From contig DYMC01000106.1 of NCBI GenBank assembly GCA_020721745.1, positions 1 through 8,240 on the forward strand: a DNA stretch of 8,240 nt, given 5' to 3'. The notes beneath the pieces were generated by a model. It was not told the origin of the DNA and ran no database searches. It was given only the letters and a program-made list of their open reading frames with translations. Source of the DNA: Lentisphaera sp. (GTDB taxonomy: Bacteria > Verrucomicrobiota > Lentisphaeria > Victivallales > GWF2-50-93). This document shows positions 6,522-8,240 of this stretch, piece after piece. Within the stretch, counting starts at the first letter, position 1. Every line of letters begins with the position of its first letter. The translations under genes were made by a program, and so were the position numbers.

Positions 6522-6668
6522 CGAGGTAATTGCAAAATTGCCTTTGGAACGCCCCGAGGCGTCCCGATGCCCTATCGGAACCGGGATTTCGCAACTTGCG
6601 CGCTCGGGGCTTGAGAGCCAGCCATAGGGCTGGCGATCCTCTAAAAAGGCAATTTTGCAATTACCTCG
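6522..6668. repeat. 147-base compound inverted-repeat element between aspA and comEC (AATTGCAAAA family)
   Basis: Perfect 24-bp outer arms at 6522-6545 and 6645-6668, both containing AATTGCAAAA, enclose 99 bases. Inside are an 8-bp pair GCCCCGAG/CTCGGGGC (6551-6558 with 6603-6610), a small hairpin CCGAT-5-ATCGG (6564-6578) within that pair, and a strong hairpin GCCAGCC-ATAG-GGCTGGC (6617-6634). The whole folds on paper into a multi-branched structure on either strand. It fills nearly all of the gap between aspA and comEC and ends 6 bases before the comEC start. It has no reading frame of note. It could be a non-autonomous mobile element, a structured leader, or a processing site. A T-run expected of an intrinsic terminator after the outer stem is absent. 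Confidence 0.8.
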
Positions 6669-6680
6669 ATAAAATATTTT

Positions 6681-8075
6681 TCACTCCGAGCCAAGTCTGG
6701 TGACGGCTTCGGGAGAAATCATTTCGTCGAACTCATCGGCTGAGAGGAGTTTTCTTTCGAGGACTATCTCACGGAGGTTTTTTCCGCTTTTCTTCATCTC
6801 CACGGAAATTTCAGAGAGTTTTGAATAAGGTATTTTCGAAAGCAGTGAAGTCAAGGCTGCTGTCGAAGAGAGAATTTGACTACGGCATTCTTCGCGGTTG
6901 GCTACAATGCCGTCAATACACAAATCCGAGAGAATCCTTGCGGAATTCGCAAGAATCTGAATGTTTTCAAGGAGTTTATCGGCAATTAGTGGCATCATGT
7001 GATTCAATTCCAGATTTCCCGCCCCACAGGCGCTTGCTATTGCAACATCATTCGACAAAACAAGACTTGAAGCTTGCAGAACAGCTTCGGGAACAACTGG
7101 ATTCACCTTTCCAGGCATTATCGAAGATCCAGCCTGAAGAGCAGGAAGAAATATCTCACAAAAACCTGAATCGGGACCTGATCCCATCAATCTGAGGTCG
7201 TTGCACATCTTGGTCAGATTGACGGCAAACGCCCGTAAAATCCCGCTGGTCTCGGCAATTGCGTCCTGGTTTTGTGTCGCTTCATAAAGGTTTTCCGCTC
7301 TGGCAAGGGATAATCCGACAATTTTCCGTAAATTTTCCACGACTTTGAATATGTATTTGCGTGGGGCGGCGAGCCCTGTGCCTACGGCGGTTCCACCGAG
7401 ATTCACCACTTTGAGTCTTTCTTCGCATTTGTAGATGCGCCATCTGTCCCTTCCGACAGCTTCGGCGAATGCAGAGAAATTTTTGCCCAAAGTGACGAGG
7501 ACAGCGTCCATCATTTCGGTTCTGCCAATTTTGACGACATCGGCGAATTCCTTTTCCTTCCGCTGGAGAGCCTCAAGAAGCCGGACAATGTTTTTTTCGA
7601 GGATCCTTATATCGAGCATTGCCGCGACGTGGAGGGCTGTGGGATATGTGTCGTTGGTGGACTGGTGCATGTTGACATGGTCTATCGGGTGGACGATGGA
7701 GTAGTCCCCTGGTTTTCCTCCGAGGGTTATTATGGAGCAATTTGCAATCACCTCGTTTACGTTCATGTTGGTGGAGGTGCCCGCTCCGCCCTGGAGGGCG
7801 TCAACGATGATATGTCTGTCGAGTTCTCCCTCCTGCATTTTCCGACATGCAAGCTCGATGGCCCGGAATTTTGCTTCATCGAGATGGCCTGTCTCAAAAT
7901 TGGTCAATGCGCACGCGAGCTTCACCGCACCGTACGCGTGTATCAGCGAAGGATTCACCGTCCTTCCGGATATCTGGAAATTCCCTGCGGCCCTGGCGCT
8001 GTGGATGCCGTAGAGGGCGGCAGCCGGCAGGCTTTTCTCCCCGAGAAAATCCTTTTCTATGCGGAACTCCGACAT
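6681..8075 (-). CDS. aspA: Aspartate ammonia-lyase (aspartase)
   Basis: Predicted product of 464 aa, the normal length for the aspartase/fumarase C family. It interconverts L-aspartate with fumarate and ammonia in the cytoplasm as a homotetramer, in amino-acid catabolism and fumarate supply. Family signatures in order: GGAGTSTNMNVNEVIAN (about 96-112), HVNMHQSTNDTYPTA (about 133-147), KIGRTEMMDAVLVTLGK (about 182-198), NLGGTAVGTGL (about 225-235) and the catalytic loop GSSIMPGKVNPVVPE (316-330), with the general-base serine at S318. VVPE after KVNP, and RTE rather than RTH, favour aspartase over fumarase. A QDAVPxTLGQ stretch usual in the family is MDAVLVTLGK here. The ATG at 8075 is chosen because AAAGGAG lies 8 bases upstream and family similarity starts there. 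A GTG at 8180 would add 35 unrelated residues. It is separated from comEC by the 165-base gap holding the inverted-repeat element, so it is probably its own transcription unit. Aspartase versus fumarase specificity cannot be settled by eye. Confidence 0.93.
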   Translation of the reverse strand: MSEFRIEKDFLGEKSLPAAALYGIHSARAAGNFQISGRTVNPSLIHAYGAVKLACALTNFETGHLDEAKFRAIELACRKMQEGELDRHIIVDALQGGAGTSTNMNVNEVIANCSIITLGGKPGDYSIVHPIDHVNMHQSTNDTYPTALHVAAMLDIRILEKNIVRLLEALQRKEKEFADVVKIGRTEMMDAVLVTLGKNFSAFAEAVGRDRWRIYKCEERLKVVNLGGTAVGTGLAAPRKYIFKVVENLRKIVGLSLARAENLYEATQNQDAIAETSGILRAFAVNLTKMCNDLRLMGSGPDSGFCEIFLPALQAGSSIMPGKVNPVVPEAVLQASSLVLSNDVAIASACGAGNLELNHMMPLIADKLLENIQILANSARILSDLCIDGIVANREECRSQILSSTAALTSLLSKIPYSKLSEISVEMKKSGKNLREIVLERKLLSADEFDEMISPEAVTRLGSE

Positions 8076-8098
8076 GGCGGGATCTCCTTTTCTACGAT

Positions 8099-8126
8099 AA
8101 AATACGCCCTCGGGCTCTTTTATCAA
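8099..8126 (-). promoter_or_regulatory. Candidate sigma-70-type promoter for aspA
   Basis: On the minus strand, TTGATA (8121-8126) and TATTTT (8099-8104) are separated by 16 bases. Transcription would begin near 8092, giving a short leader that contains the AAAGGAG ribosome site (8083-8089 region) before the ATG at 8075. The -10 box is a weak match, so this is a suggestion only. Confidence 0.35.
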
Positions 8127-8240
8127 TCCACGGATGCTTCTCCTTGCAAACGGCGGAAGATATGTTTTAAATCCATACACGAAGCCTTCATCCTAAATTA
8201 AGCAGTTGGCCGCATTTGCCGCAGATACGAGGCAGCAAGA
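8127..8240. other. Region upstream of aspA; no supported gene
   Basis: No ORF with recognisable content is complete here. On the minus strand one short open tail from the window edge ends in ICGKCGQLLNLG (stop 8187-8189), which resembles a CxxC zinc-ribbon end. Two other frames also remain open for a few codons, so this may be chance. No tRNA, strong hairpin or repeat of the families described elsewhere in the window was seen. Confidence 0.4.

Noticed and set aside
8076..8180. 35-residue N-terminal extension of aspA from a GTG at 8180
   Set aside because: The extension has no family similarity, covers the candidate promoter, and the internal ATG at 8075 has a strong Shine-Dalgarno at good spacing.
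8187..8240. 3' end of a zinc-ribbon protein upstream of aspA (ICGKCGQ)
   Set aside because: Only about 17 codons are visible and other frames are also open, so the motif could be chance; it is mentioned only as a note.

Overview
The window carries four intact genes on the minus strand and a decayed gene fragment on the plus strand at the left edge. From right to left, the direction of transcription, these are an aspartate ammonia-lyase (aspA), a ComEC/Rec2-type membrane protein, a secreted protein made of BNR/Asp-box beta-propeller repeats, and an MgtE magnesium transporter with a PTS EIIA-type domain fused to its N-terminus. The left end holds a frameshifted remnant of an amino-acid-type dCache sensor domain set between two near-identical palindromes.

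Organism: base composition is moderate and looks mixed. The sequence suggests a Gram-negative bacterium, probably fermentative, because of the clostridial/anaerobe-style aspartase, the secreted Asp-box propeller and the many dispersed palindromes. A PVC-group lineage such as Lentisphaerota would fit, but nothing here fixes the taxonomy and this is a weak inference.

Layout: the rightmost 165 bases (8076-8240) hold a probable aspA promoter and Shine-Dalgarno site. aspA (6681-8075) is followed by a 165-base gap filled by a 147-base inverted-repeat element. Then come comEC (4362-6515), the BNR protein (2329-4365) and EIIA-mgtE (461-2332). Each junction in this trio is an ATGA overlap, so the three are very probably translationally coupled in one operon. 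After the mgtE stop there is a 15-bp hairpin that shares its core sequence with the element upstream of comEC. Next come the sensor remnant and its flanking palindromes.

How the genes work together is not obvious. ComEC normally forms the inner-membrane DNA-uptake channel, MgtE imports Mg2+, and the Asp-box protein should be exported. The strict coupling is clear but a shared pathway is not. The most interesting points are: (1) the EIIA-MgtE fusion; (2) a ComEC C-terminal domain that keeps the outline of a metallo-beta-lactamase fold but lacks the metal ligands; (3) a 13-base palindrome, TGCGAAAATCGCA, found four times and only in comEC, in three different reading frames; (4) two families of dispersed palindromes at gene boundaries and around a pseudogene.
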